A DNA stretch of 17,982 nucleotides from an uncultured Clostridium sp. (GTDB lineage Bacteria > Bacillota > Clostridia > Clostridiales > Clostridiaceae). The notes under the pieces are model-generated. The model was not told where the DNA came from. It was given only the letters and a program-made list of their open reading frames with translations, and did no database searches. The stretch's first letter is position 1; each line of letters begins with the position of its first letter. The translations under genes were made by a program, and so were the position numbers. Below, piece by piece: positions 1 through 6,712 of the stretch. The stretch is taken from positions 1 to 17,982 of the forward strand of contig CAKVLD010000058.1 of the NCBI GenBank assembly GCA_934755305.1, written 5' to 3'.

Positions 1-749
1 GGATAACAGGCCTCAACACCTTTATAATAATGCTCTGATCCAAATGAATATAAATATTTAGGATCATACTTATATAAATCTAATCCACCTTCATCTAATA
101 TTCTTCTTATTAGTTTATTATTTTTAGATGAATCACTTACAAATATCTTTTCAAAATACTTACTTCCACTTCCACTAGTTGAATACCATGTAGTCTTATA
201 TTTAGTAACGGTTTTATCGCCTTCTTTAACTTTATAAGAAGTTACTTTCCCACCTTTGCCTCTATAATAATACCTAGTATTTGCATTGTAACTCCAAGCT
301 GGGCTATAATTAGGATTTAATTTTCCTTCCTGATACATTAATTTAAAATCCTTAGGTGCCCAAAATCTTGTACTTACCCACTTTTTAAATATTTCATCTA
401 CCTCATATTTATCCTTTCTAAAAGGTATAATACAATCCGGCTCCATAAAATTTTTATCTTCTACTACATTAAAATTAGAAGAGCCACAATATGTACACCT
501 AATTGTTTTAGCTAAATAAGGAACAATGCTAACACTACCACAACTTTCACAAGAAACACTTTTTTCTTTATTCCTATTGCTATATTCAGCCCACTCTTTA
601 GCTTGTGATAATCTATGACTTTCTATATTTTGACTCTTTATTATTTCTTCCTCACATCCGCAATATGGACATTTAATATTTTGATATTTTATACTAAATT
701 CTAAATCACCCCCACATTGACTACATGTTATATCATTGCGAGTTATCAT
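1..749 (-). CDS. Double zinc-ribbon protein (TFIIB-type zinc ribbon family), 3' end cut by window edge
   Basis: A 249-codon open frame begins at ATG 749 and runs off the left edge without a stop, so the C-terminus is missing. It is preceded by a good Shine-Dalgarno (AGAGGGGAA). Two four-cysteine zinc-binding knuckles are visible: C9/C12 with C27/C30 (CSQC, CPYC) and C67/C70 with C85/C88 (CESC, CTYC). A soluble region follows, rich in Tyr/Lys, with a stretch starting FMEPDCIIPF that resembles the segment after the zinc ribbon in Firmicutes TFIIB-type zinc-ribbon proteins. That family is often found beside LemA and DUF2207-type membrane genes, as here, but its molecular job is not known. No signal peptide or membrane segment is visible in the part seen. 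The 132-nt gap to the upstream pseudogene shows no clear terminator, so co-transcription with the genes to its right is likely. Family assignment is moderately sure; function is open. Confidence 0.8.
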   Translation of the reverse strand, partial: MITRNDITCSQCGGDLEFSIKYQNIKCPYCGCEEEIIKSQNIESHRLSQAKEWAEYSNRNKEKSVSCESCGSVSIVPYLAKTIRCTYCGSSNFNVVEDKNFMEPDCIIPFRKDKYEVDEIFKKWVSTRFWAPKDFKLMYQEGKLNPNYSPAWSYNANTRYYYRGKGGKVTSYKVKEGDKTVTKYKTTWYSTSGSGSKYFEKIFVSDSSKNNKLIRRILDEGGLDLYKYDPKYLYSFGSEHYYKGVEACY

Positions 750-881
750 TATAAATTCCCCTCTTTACATAAAGGGCTTGAACCAAAATCATTTTAGAAA
801 ATACTAATAAAATACTAAATATGCTTTTAGCTTTTCTAAATATATCTTGATGCAACCCCTTCATTATTTTTATATTAAATT

Positions 882-1685
882 TTATTGTTCTCCATAATAA
901 TACTTACTTCCAGTCAATAATAGCAGAGTATATAAGACAAATATCATTTCAAATAATGTTACTAATATTGATAAACTTGTAATAATTTTTATCAAATAAA
1001 CTATTACTGCAAATGTTAACTAATAAGCTGAAAAATCAAGTACAGCTTCTTCATGATCTACATTTATCATCATTGCAAAAAATCTAAATATTAATGCAAA
1101 TGATAATATTGATATAAGTAAATTAGCAAATGCTATTCCTCTTATATATGGGATGAAGTTTATTAATTTTCCAACAACCTCAATTACAAATAACGGTAGT
1201 ATAACATTTAAAAACAATTTTCAGCTATATGGTATTAAATCCTTAAATGCTAAACTAAAATATTCTCCTATTGATACTACTCTTTCTTCTTCTGCTAATA
1301 TTTTAAATGCTCTAAAATTAGCATTAGAAACAATAAAAGTTGTAATTATAAATGCGATAATAGATAATATTGTGGATACTACAGTTAAAATAATAGCCAT
1401 TACTAAATATCCACTATCATAATAATAATATCCATTAAATATTGATTGGATTATATCTGTTATACTTGAGAATGTTAATAATCCAGCTCCTCCAAGTAAT
1501 ATCTTAGATAAAAAACTAATAATTGCTTTTATAGGCATGAATATTGCTGTAATTATTAATGATATAATTAATATCTTATATCCTCCACCGTTTTTTATAA
1601 CATTCCACGTAGGTCTTATTTTTTGTAGTGCATCTTGTACAATAGTACTATTTTTAAAATTATTAATATATTCTTTTATCTCCAT
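882..1685 (-). pseudogene. Multi-pass membrane protein gene with two in-frame stop codons
   Basis: A single reading frame of 268 codons runs from ATG 1685 (Shine-Dalgarno AGGGG upstream) to a natural-looking TAA at 884-882. It is interrupted by TGA at 1223-1221 and TAG at 1022-1020. No frame change is needed: the 154-residue first piece, the 66-codon middle piece and the 45-codon last piece all lie in the same frame and all are hydrophobic. At least five membrane segments are evident, for example ILIISLIITAIFM, VMAIILTVVSTILSIIAFII and LTLFEMIFVLYTLLLL. The stops fit single-base changes such as Trp TGG to TGA (context PYS*KLFL) and Gln CAG to TAG (context FSAY*LTF). The family was not recognised; it looks like a polytopic integral membrane protein. 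If translated it would yield a 154-residue truncated product. I call it a pseudogene by nonsense mutation; sequencing error at both sites is the alternative. Confidence 0.8.
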
Positions 1686-1746
1686 TATTTACCCCTTTTT
1701 TAAGTTATATTTTTATTTAAATTACACAAAAGTATTTAAATAATGG

Positions 1747-2649
1747 TTACTTTTTTAATCCCTTTATTGTTCCTAACCCCATATTAATTAAAGAATTTTT
1801 TACAGCCATTATTACCTCTTTTGTCATTAAATCATCAACTTCATCTTTTAATTTATCTGATAAATCAAAAGCACATGCATAAACTAAAAATTTGCGCCAA
1901 ATTATTATATCTCTAGTTCCCCTATCTTCAAATTTACCATAATTATTTAAAAAAGTTCTAAAAGATGCCCAATTAATAAAGGCCTGTTTTCCATTTAAAC
2001 TCAACTCTTTATACAAATTATTTATAGATAGCTTTAGCATAATAATAATTAATATTATTATAGGAATCATCATAATATTTAAAAATAATTTCATATTATG
2101 CACACATACATAAATCCATGTAATAATACTAATTATCGTAACTGCACATATTTTATCTTTTACTGACTTTTTTAAATTTGAATTATAATATCCATTTTCC
2201 TTTAATTCACTTTTCAATGTAAATAGTATTCCTAAAGTATCTACTGTAACTTGATTAGAATTTAAATTCTCATAAGATACTACTCCATTTGAATCTGCAA
2301 AATTTTGAATTAAACTTCTAAATATCATAATCTGATACTTCCATAACTTATCATTATGATCTGGATATCTTAATATATGAACCTTTAATTTTCCATTATT
2401 ATATGAAGACTTTAGTATTCCTTTATTAATAAAATACGCTATTTCAGCAGCTAAACAATTATCAAATATTTTTATCTCTTCTAGAAGTGCACAAGCAGCG
2501 AAAGGTGGTAAATCATCTGGCGTATCCTCCCAATACTTTTCTTTTCCTCTACTTCTCTTCTTTATAAACATAAATCTAATAAGTAAACAAAATATAACTA
2601 TTAATTGTATACCTATAACAATAAACCATAAAATATTTTCAAGTTTCAT
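1747..2649 (-). CDS. DUF2207-like membrane protein, half-length form
   Basis: The protein has 300 residues: an N-terminal membrane segment at about 7-28, then a cytoplasmic region with the DUF2207-type pattern (PPFAACALLEEIK, INKGILKSSYNNGKLK). A hydrophobic pair follows at about 170-208, and a C-terminal part with WASFRTFLNNYGKF and FLVYACAFDLSDKL. These match the C-terminal half of DUF2207 proteins as I know them, including the Trp-x-x-yLvYAvaLG-like element. Full family members are usually about 550-600 residues and begin with a signal peptide and a large extracellular beta domain; that half is absent here. The ATG shares one base with the LemA stop (TAATG), so translation is coupled and the two proteins are probably made in step. 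LemA and DUF2207 genes are frequent neighbours. The biochemical function of the family is unknown. The family call is fairly secure, based on pattern only. Confidence 0.75.
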   Translation of the reverse strand: MKLENILWFIVIGIQLIVIFCLLIRFMFIKKRSRGKEKYWEDTPDDLPPFAACALLEEIKIFDNCLAAEIAYFINKGILKSSYNNGKLKVHILRYPDHNDKLWKYQIMIFRSLIQNFADSNGVVSYENLNSNQVTVDTLGILFTLKSELKENGYYNSNLKKSVKDKICAVTIISIITWIYVCVHNMKLFLNIMMIPIIILIIIMLKLSINNLYKELSLNGKQAFINWASFRTFLNNYGKFEDRGTRDIIIWRKFLVYACAFDLSDKLKDEVDDLMTKEVIMAVKNSLINMGLGTIKGLKK

Positions 2650-3194
2650 TAGAATTTTACCTCAATATTTCTTCTAACTTCTTCATTAACGTTAAATAAA
2701 GAACTTTCTTTAAAACCAAATATTGCAGCAAATATATTATTAGGAAACATCATAATTTTATCGTTATAGTTATTTACTGTATCATTATAAAACATTCTTG
2801 AAACAGAAATTTGTTCTTCTATAGTACTCAAAGAATCCATAAATTTCAAATATCCTTCATTTACTTTTAACTCTGGATATGATTCATGTAATGCATTTAT
2901 GCTATTAAATAATCTTTGAGTTTGTTCTACAACCTTAATTTTCTCATCTATGTTCTCTGAGTTTTTATAACTATTCCTAGCCTGTACTATTTTTTCAAAG
3001 GTTTCACTTTCATATTTAGCTGCCCCTTTTACCGTTTCCACAAGATTTGGTATTAAATCAAATCGCTTTTGTAACTGAACATCAATTTGAGCCCAAGCAT
3101 TTTTCACTCTATTTCTTGCTTTAATTAAATTATTATAATTTGAAATAATCATAATAATTAATATAATAACTACTAAGAATATTATCCATTGCAT
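2649..3194 (-). CDS. lemA: LemA family membrane-anchored protein
   Basis: The protein has 181 residues, the normal size for LemA. An N-terminal membrane anchor (about residues 3-18) is followed by a long helical domain with the family hallmarks: NRVKNAWAQIDVQLQKRFDLIPNLVETVKG at about 27-57, followed by KYESETFEKIVQARN. Near the end the usual YND and FPNNIFAAIFGF elements are present. LemA proteins have a short outside N-terminus, one membrane helix and a coiled helical bundle; their exact function is unsettled, although they often sit beside DUF2207 or TPM-domain membrane proteins. The start at ATG 3194 has a strong Shine-Dalgarno (AAGGAGAG). Its stop overlaps the next start by one base. The gap to the prepilin peptidase gene upstream is only 27 nt, so it probably shares the pilus transcript, at least by read-through. 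Confidence 0.93.
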   Translation of the reverse strand: MQWIIFLVVIILIIMIISNYNNLIKARNRVKNAWAQIDVQLQKRFDLIPNLVETVKGAAKYESETFEKIVQARNSYKNSENIDEKIKVVEQTQRLFNSINALHESYPELKVNEGYLKFMDSLSTIEEQISVSRMFYNDTVNNYNDKIMMFPNNIFAAIFGFKESSLFNVNEEVRRNIEVKF

Positions 3195-3221
3195 TACAAT
3201 CTCTCCTTATATTAAGTATTT

Positions 3222-3740
3222 TTATATAATTATAAAATTATATTTTAATATTAATTGAATTATAGTGCCTATAAATATTGATACTGCAAAAGGAAATCTA
3301 TTGTTTTCTATCCTAGGAAACTCTATTAAACTTTTTCCTAAAATCATAGCACTAAAATAAAAATATATTCCTTTAATCATTTTAAATAACTGTTTTGAAA
3401 TAATTAATTTCACTATAATTACTATCCCTGTACTAAATACAGTATACATAATGTTATTTATTACGAAGTTTAATCCCATTATTGAACCTATGGTACAAAA
3501 TAGTTTTATATCCCCTGCACCAAGCATTCTCATAACAAAAAAGATAAATAGTATTAAAAATGGAATTATTATTCCTAACAATGAATCCTTTGCTCCTACT
3601 ATACCATTTGTTAAAGTTGACATTACTAATCCTAAAATTAATGCAATTAATAAATATTTATTTTTTATTTTATTTTCCTTTATATCTGTATAAGCTGATA
3701 TTGATATAATTAGTACTAATAATACTATTTTAATAATCAT
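3222..3740 (-). CDS. tadV: Prepilin peptidase, TadV/CpaA-like (peptidase family A24)
   Basis: A 172-residue polytopic membrane protein of the short A24A aspartic peptidase type that cleaves Flp-type prepilins at the inner face of the membrane. The two catalytic aspartates are visible: D19 in YTDIKENKIKNK and D77 in MLGAGDIKL, the canonical GxGDxK(L/F) motif. About six hydrophobic segments surround them, and a late FPFAVSIFIG segment matches the conserved FPFA/PFG element of the family. It lacks the N-terminal methyltransferase domain of PilD-type enzymes, as TadV/CpaA proteins do. The start has Shine-Dalgarno AAAGGAAAA, which overlaps the upstream gene's stop region, so translation is probably coupled. 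It is the second A24 peptidase in the operon (the other ends at 4525). Its sequence is closer to CpaA/TadV than the other; which substrates each cleaves cannot be read from the sequence. Confidence 0.92.
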   Translation of the reverse strand: MIIKIVLLVLIISISAYTDIKENKIKNKYLLIALILGLVMSTLTNGIVGAKDSLLGIIIPFLILFIFFVMRMLGAGDIKLFCTIGSIMGLNFVINNIMYTVFSTGIVIIVKLIISKQLFKMIKGIYFYFSAMILGKSLIEFPRIENNRFPFAVSIFIGTIIQLILKYNFIII

Positions 3741-3751
3741 TTTATTTTCCT

Positions 3752-4492
3752 TTACTCACTTTTTGCAAAATCAATATTAGATGTTTTTAAATAATAATAA
3801 ATAGTATCTTGTCTTATAATAATTGTTTCATTAATGCCATTATAATCATTAACTATTTCAACTCTACTAAATTCTGATGTTACCTCATTTAAAAACTCAT
3901 TTATTATTTTATTAATTTCACTTGTATCTCTATCTTCTATATCTGTAAAAACTTTAAAAAATTCATTTTGTGGCATTTTTGAAAAATCAAATAAATTCCC
4001 ATCAGTAAAATTATCTTTTTCAATACTATACCTACTTGTTAATTTAAATGAATATTTTTCATCATTATTATTTTTATATGTATATATTACTTCACCAAAT
4101 GAATTTTCAATAATTTCTTCCGCCGTATATACAATTTTATTATCAGTAGTATAAGAAAATTCATTTTCATTATATATCTCAAAATTGTTTAACCCTAAAT
4201 CATTATATATATTTTTCACCTTTTGTATTATTTCTGAGTTTCTCAAGTTAGCTTCATTTATAGTTAATTTTTCATTCCAATTTATTGAATATTCTTCTTC
4301 ATTTTTCTTATTTTTTTTCATTTTATCAGATTTATTTAAAATATTACTAAATATACTATTTCCACTTGATTCATGTTCCTGATTTATCTCTTTTGTACTA
4401 TCATCAATTGCATTATTAAATTTAAAATCTATTACTAAAAAAATAAGAGATAATATTATTATCGTAATTAAAAAAACATCTATCTTTTTCAT
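3752..4492 (-). CDS. Unknown pilus-locus protein with single N-terminal membrane anchor
   Basis: No family was recognised. From ATG 4492 the product is 246 residues: a Lys-Lys start, one membrane helix (VFLITIIILSLIFLVIDF, about residues 5-22), a polar, Lys/Glu/Asn-rich linker to about residue 70, then a mixed alpha/beta-looking acidic domain without cysteines. The topology is most likely a short cytoplasmic tail and an extracellular C-terminal domain. An upstream ATG at 4522 is in frame and sits 2 nt after the preceding stop, but it has no Shine-Dalgarno, whereas 4492 has AGAAGG at 7 nt; I therefore prefer 4492. It lies between the two prepilin peptidase genes with a gap of 11 nt to the next one, so a role in pilus assembly or as an accessory surface protein is inferred from position alone. 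Confidence 0.8.
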   Translation of the reverse strand: MKKIDVFLITIIILSLIFLVIDFKFNNAIDDSTKEINQEHESSGNSIFSNILNKSDKMKKNKKNEEEYSINWNEKLTINEANLRNSEIIQKVKNIYNDLGLNNFEIYNENEFSYTTDNKIVYTAEEIIENSFGEVIYTYKNNNDEKYSFKLTSRYSIEKDNFTDGNLFDFSKMPQNEFFKVFTDIEDRDTSEINKIINEFLNEVTSEFSRVEIVNDYNGINETIIIRQDTIYYYLKTSNIDFAKSE

Positions 4493-4524
4493 ATTTTTAC
4501 CTTCTGTCCCCATTTTAAACATTA

Positions 4525-5142
4525 TTACATATTATTAGCAATCAACAACAATATTACAGAAAATAACATAAACGGAGTAAAGGGTAAATCTTTTTTTCTA
4601 TTAGAAAAACTTTTAATTATCATTATAATTCCAACAATAAAAACTAATATGCTCGATATTATTAATACTGCCATTAATCCCTGCAATCCTAATATAAATC
4701 CTAAAACTCCAATAACCTTAGCATCTCCCATTCCAAAACCATTTCTAGTTACTTTGGATAAAAGCACAAACAATATCAATGATGTTACACAAGTTAATAT
4801 CTTATCTGAAATAACAGAAGTATTGCTAATAAAAGTAGACATTGCCGCTAAAATAATCAATATTATAAAAAGCTTATTATCTATTGTTTTTGTTTTTATA
4901 TCTATTTCACAAATTTTATATAATATAAATATTACAAAGTAATAGAAAACAAAGAATGTATTAAAGCCAACAATTAACCCTAATATTAATTCAATAAAAT
5001 TTATTAGTATCAATGACTTATCCTTATAGCTACCTTTTACATATAATAGTAAGTCATCAGTGTTGTTCATTATATATCTTTCAAAAAATGTATTTAGTAT
5101 TATTGTAAATAAAATAACACCTATCCCATATAATATTAGCAA
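4525..5142 (-). CDS. Prepilin peptidase-like A24 aspartic peptidase (second copy)
   Basis: A 205-residue polytopic membrane protein. It carries the A24 catalytic signature: D140 in GFGMGDAKVIG (GxGxGDxK) and a first aspartate at D81 in EIDIKTKTIDNK, at the expected place after a hydrophobic helix. A late LPFTPFML segment matches the conserved (I/L)PFxPF element of type IV prepilin peptidases. No Cys-rich methyltransferase domain is present. The start codon is TTG at 5142, chosen because GAGG lies 8 nt upstream and no better ATG exists nearby. The gap to the TadE-like gene upstream is 19 nt. Expected role: removal of the leader from Flp pilin or the TadE/TadG-like pseudopilins at the cytoplasmic membrane. 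It differs clearly from the TadV-like enzyme at 3222-3740, so the two may divide substrates; that is inference. Confidence 0.88.
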   Translation of the reverse strand: MLILYGIGVILFTIILNTFFERYIMNNTDDLLLYVKGSYKDKSLILINFIELILGLIVGFNTFFVFYYFVIFILYKICEIDIKTKTIDNKLFIILIILAAMSTFISNTSVISDKILTCVTSLILFVLLSKVTRNGFGMGDAKVIGVLGFILGLQGLMAVLIISSILVFIVGIIMIIKSFSNRKKDLPFTPFMLFSVILLLIANNM

Positions 5143-5161
5143 AATTACTACCTCATCTCCT

Positions 5162-5863
5162 TTAATTTCCTAGCCACGGTACAATATAAACTCTATGTTT
5201 CATTTCTATAGGGTCTACATCAAAAAATATATTTCCTGGATCATACTCATATGAAACAATTATCTCTATATAGCTTTCATCATCACTTATTTTACAAGTT
5301 GTTTCATCAAATTTTATTCCATCTTCTCCACCTATAATCCCAAGTGCTTTAATAGATTCTTCTGCCCCATTTCCATTAGTAATGTCTAATATTAAATTAT
5401 TTTTAGCTAAGCCTTGTACATAATTGTTAATCTGTGCTTGTACTGAATCTCCTGAAAATAAATCAAATAATGCAAATAGACTATATGCACTATACTTTGG
5501 TAAATCATCTCTTATAGATTTAAAAAAATTATAAAAATCACTTGAATTACTTTGTCCTATAGTAGGTAAATTTGAATTTGATGATGAAAACATATTAGTA
5601 ATCTCTTTAATTAACGCTACTGTAGTTTCCGCATTTTGTGAGCCATCATTAGCTGTAAGTTTTGCTAACACGCTATCTAATCCCGTAGAAGATAGATAAA
5701 AACTTTGACTTGAAATTTGCTTTGCAGTGTTATTTATACTGCTTTGAACTGAATCGTAAACCATAATCATTTTCGCAAAATTTGTAAGTGTTAAAACAAA
5801 AAATACAAATATAGGGATAACAAGTGCTGCCTCTATACTTAGTGATCCCTTATTTTTTTCCAT
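5162..5863 (-). CDS. TadE-like pseudopilin (second copy)
   Basis: The protein has 233 residues and a class III prepilin-type leader: KNKG|SLSIEAALVIPIFVFF, with cleavage expected after G6 and Glu at position +5 of the mature protein. A single membrane helix follows (about 10-30), then an extracellular domain. The SxSIEAAL(V/I)xP motif is the TadE/TadF signature. TadE-like proteins are minor pseudopilins needed for pilus assembly, processed by the locus prepilin peptidase. The mature domain (about 200 residues) ends with VYIVPWLGN and has one cysteine; it is longer and quite unlike the other TadE-like product at 9310-9936. The start is supported by GAGGTGG at the right distance. A 183-nt gap with a duplication relic and a hairpin separates it from the upstream lipoprotein gene, so its expression could be set separately. 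Confidence 0.87.
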   Translation of the reverse strand: MEKNKGSLSIEAALVIPIFVFFVLTLTNFAKMIMVYDSVQSSINNTAKQISSQSFYLSSTGLDSVLAKLTANDGSQNAETTVALIKEITNMFSSSNSNLPTIGQSNSSDFYNFFKSIRDDLPKYSAYSLFALFDLFSGDSVQAQINNYVQGLAKNNLILDITNGNGAEESIKALGIIGGEDGIKFDETTCKISDDESYIEIIVSYEYDPGNIFFDVDPIEMKHRVYIVPWLGN

Positions 5864-5893
5864 CTAACCACCTCATTTTCATTATAATTTGTT

Positions 5894-5922
5894 AGAAGTA
5901 AGATATAGTATATCTCACTTCT
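5894..5922 (-). other. Intercistronic RNA hairpin before the second TadE-like gene
   Basis: The sequence forms a 12-bp inverted repeat with a 5-nt loop. In the minus-strand RNA the stem AGAAGUGAGAUA pairs fully with UAUCUUACUUCU through one G-U wobble; in plus-strand RNA that pair would be an A-C mismatch, which argues that it works in the operon transcript. It lies about 30 nt before the TadE-like start and has no U-run behind it, so it is not a plain terminator. A role in mRNA stability or processing is possible. Confidence 0.5.
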
Positions 5923-5947
5923 AGAAATTAAAATTCTTATTTTACTT

Positions 5948-5980
5948 TTAACTAACCTCACAATTAGATTTTATGAATAC
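5948..5980 (-). repeat. Degenerate copy of the lipoprotein gene's 3' end
   Basis: Aligned without gaps to 6048-6080 (last codons and stop of the lipoprotein gene), 23 of 33 bases match, with an identical core aattagatt. On the minus strand it reads SNCEVS-stop where the intact gene reads SNYEVK-stop. AT-rich sequence makes this match weak alone, but it lies in the expected order behind the stronger 6011-6046 repeat. Confidence 0.4.
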
Positions 5981-6010
5981 CTTTAAATGATCAATTTAAC
6001 TCATACTCCC

Positions 6011-6046
6011 CTACAAAATATTCTCTAAAATCAAAATATCTATTTT
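6011..6046 (-). repeat. Relic copy of the 3' part of the DUF5702 gene
   Basis: These 36 bases match 6827-6862, inside the 3' part of the DUF5702/TadG-like gene, at 33 of 36 positions. On the minus strand it reads NRYFDFREYFVG against NRHFDSREYFVG in the intact gene, then loses similarity and meets a stop. Together with the lipoprotein-tail copy at 5948-5980 it fits a tandem duplication of (DUF5702 end plus lipoprotein gene) whose middle was later deleted. The remainder of the 5864-6046 gap holds only the hairpin at 5894-5922 and the next gene's Shine-Dalgarno. Confidence 0.7.
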
Positions 6047-6712
6047 TTACTTAACTTCGTAATTAGATTCTATAGTCACTAATAAGCAATCAACTGTTCC
6101 CATATAAACACATATATCATAATTACCTACTTGAATATTTTCAGACACATAATTGTCATCTGGATTATCTATATATTTTTTAACTATCTCATCAATATTT
6201 TTAAAATCAATATTTTCATTAGTTATTACTTTACTATACTCTGAAACTATTGTTTCTGATAAGATCATATCTGATTCCCATTTAAGTTCAATAGCCGCAT
6301 TTACAGCAAACTTCGAGGTTAAATCATATTTTGAAGCTGTAATACTTTTAATATCAAGACCTTGTGCTATAGCTATAGTATCATTAAAACTTAATTCTGC
6401 TACTTCAACTTCTTCATTGTATACATTTGACTTTTCATATGGCAAATTATATTTATTATAAAAACTCTCTAATCTATTTATTGTTTCTTCATGTATTTTT
6501 ATTGCTTCATCTTTAGATATCTTATTTACTCCTGTATTTTTATCACTTTCATTATTATTGCCATCATTAATACTTTCACTTATTTGATTATCATTTATTG
6601 CTTGTTCACTTTCATCTTTAGCTTCACCACATGATATTAATGTTAAAGTCATTACTGATGCCATTATAAGTGTTATTAAACGTTTTTTCAGTTCTTCATC
6701 TACTTTAATCAT
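6047..6712 (-). CDS. Putative lipoprotein of the pilus locus
   Basis: No known domain was recognised. From ATG 6712 the product is 221 residues with a bacterial lipoprotein signal: positive ELKKR, hydrophobic LITLIMASVMTLTLI and lipobox LISC with Cys at residue 28. A very acidic Ser/Asn/Asp-rich linker follows (about 30-65), then a compact domain to the end. The mature protein should be anchored to the outer face of the cell membrane. A TTG at 6724 extends the frame by four codons but has no Shine-Dalgarno; ATG 6712 lies behind AAGGG and overlaps the upstream DUF5702 gene's stop by 8 bases (ATGATTAA), which suggests translational coupling. Its position between the TadG-like and TadE-like genes suggests a partner in anchoring or assembling the pilus on a Gram-positive surface, which is inference. 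Part of its 3' end is echoed at 5948-5980. Confidence 0.82.
   Translation of the reverse strand: MIKVDEELKKRLITLIMASVMTLTLISCGEAKDESEQAINDNQISESINDGNNNESDKNTGVNKISKDEAIKIHEETINRLESFYNKYNLPYEKSNVYNEEVEVAELSFNDTIAIAQGLDIKSITASKYDLTSKFAVNAAIELKWESDMILSETIVSEYSKVITNENIDFKNIDEIVKKYIDNPDDNYVSENIQVGNYDICVYMGTVDCLLVTIESNYEVK

Noticed and set aside
733..864. A 43-codon minus-strand reading frame (MKGLHQDIF...) overlapping the zinc-ribbon start
   Set aside because: It has no Shine-Dalgarno, overlaps the start of a well-supported gene in another frame, and is short enough to arise by chance. The rest of the 750-881 gap holds only the zinc-ribbon gene's ribosome binding site.
1221..1223. The in-frame TGA as a selenocysteine or Trp codon
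   Set aside because: No convincing stem-loop follows the TGA, the context is a membrane helix and not a redox motif, a second in-frame TAG lies downstream, and Trp is TGG throughout the window. Nonsense mutation is simpler.
4649..4942. A 97-codon plus-strand frame
   Set aside because: It is antisense to the prepilin peptidase gene, which has both catalytic motifs; the hydrophobic/proline pattern is a complement artefact.
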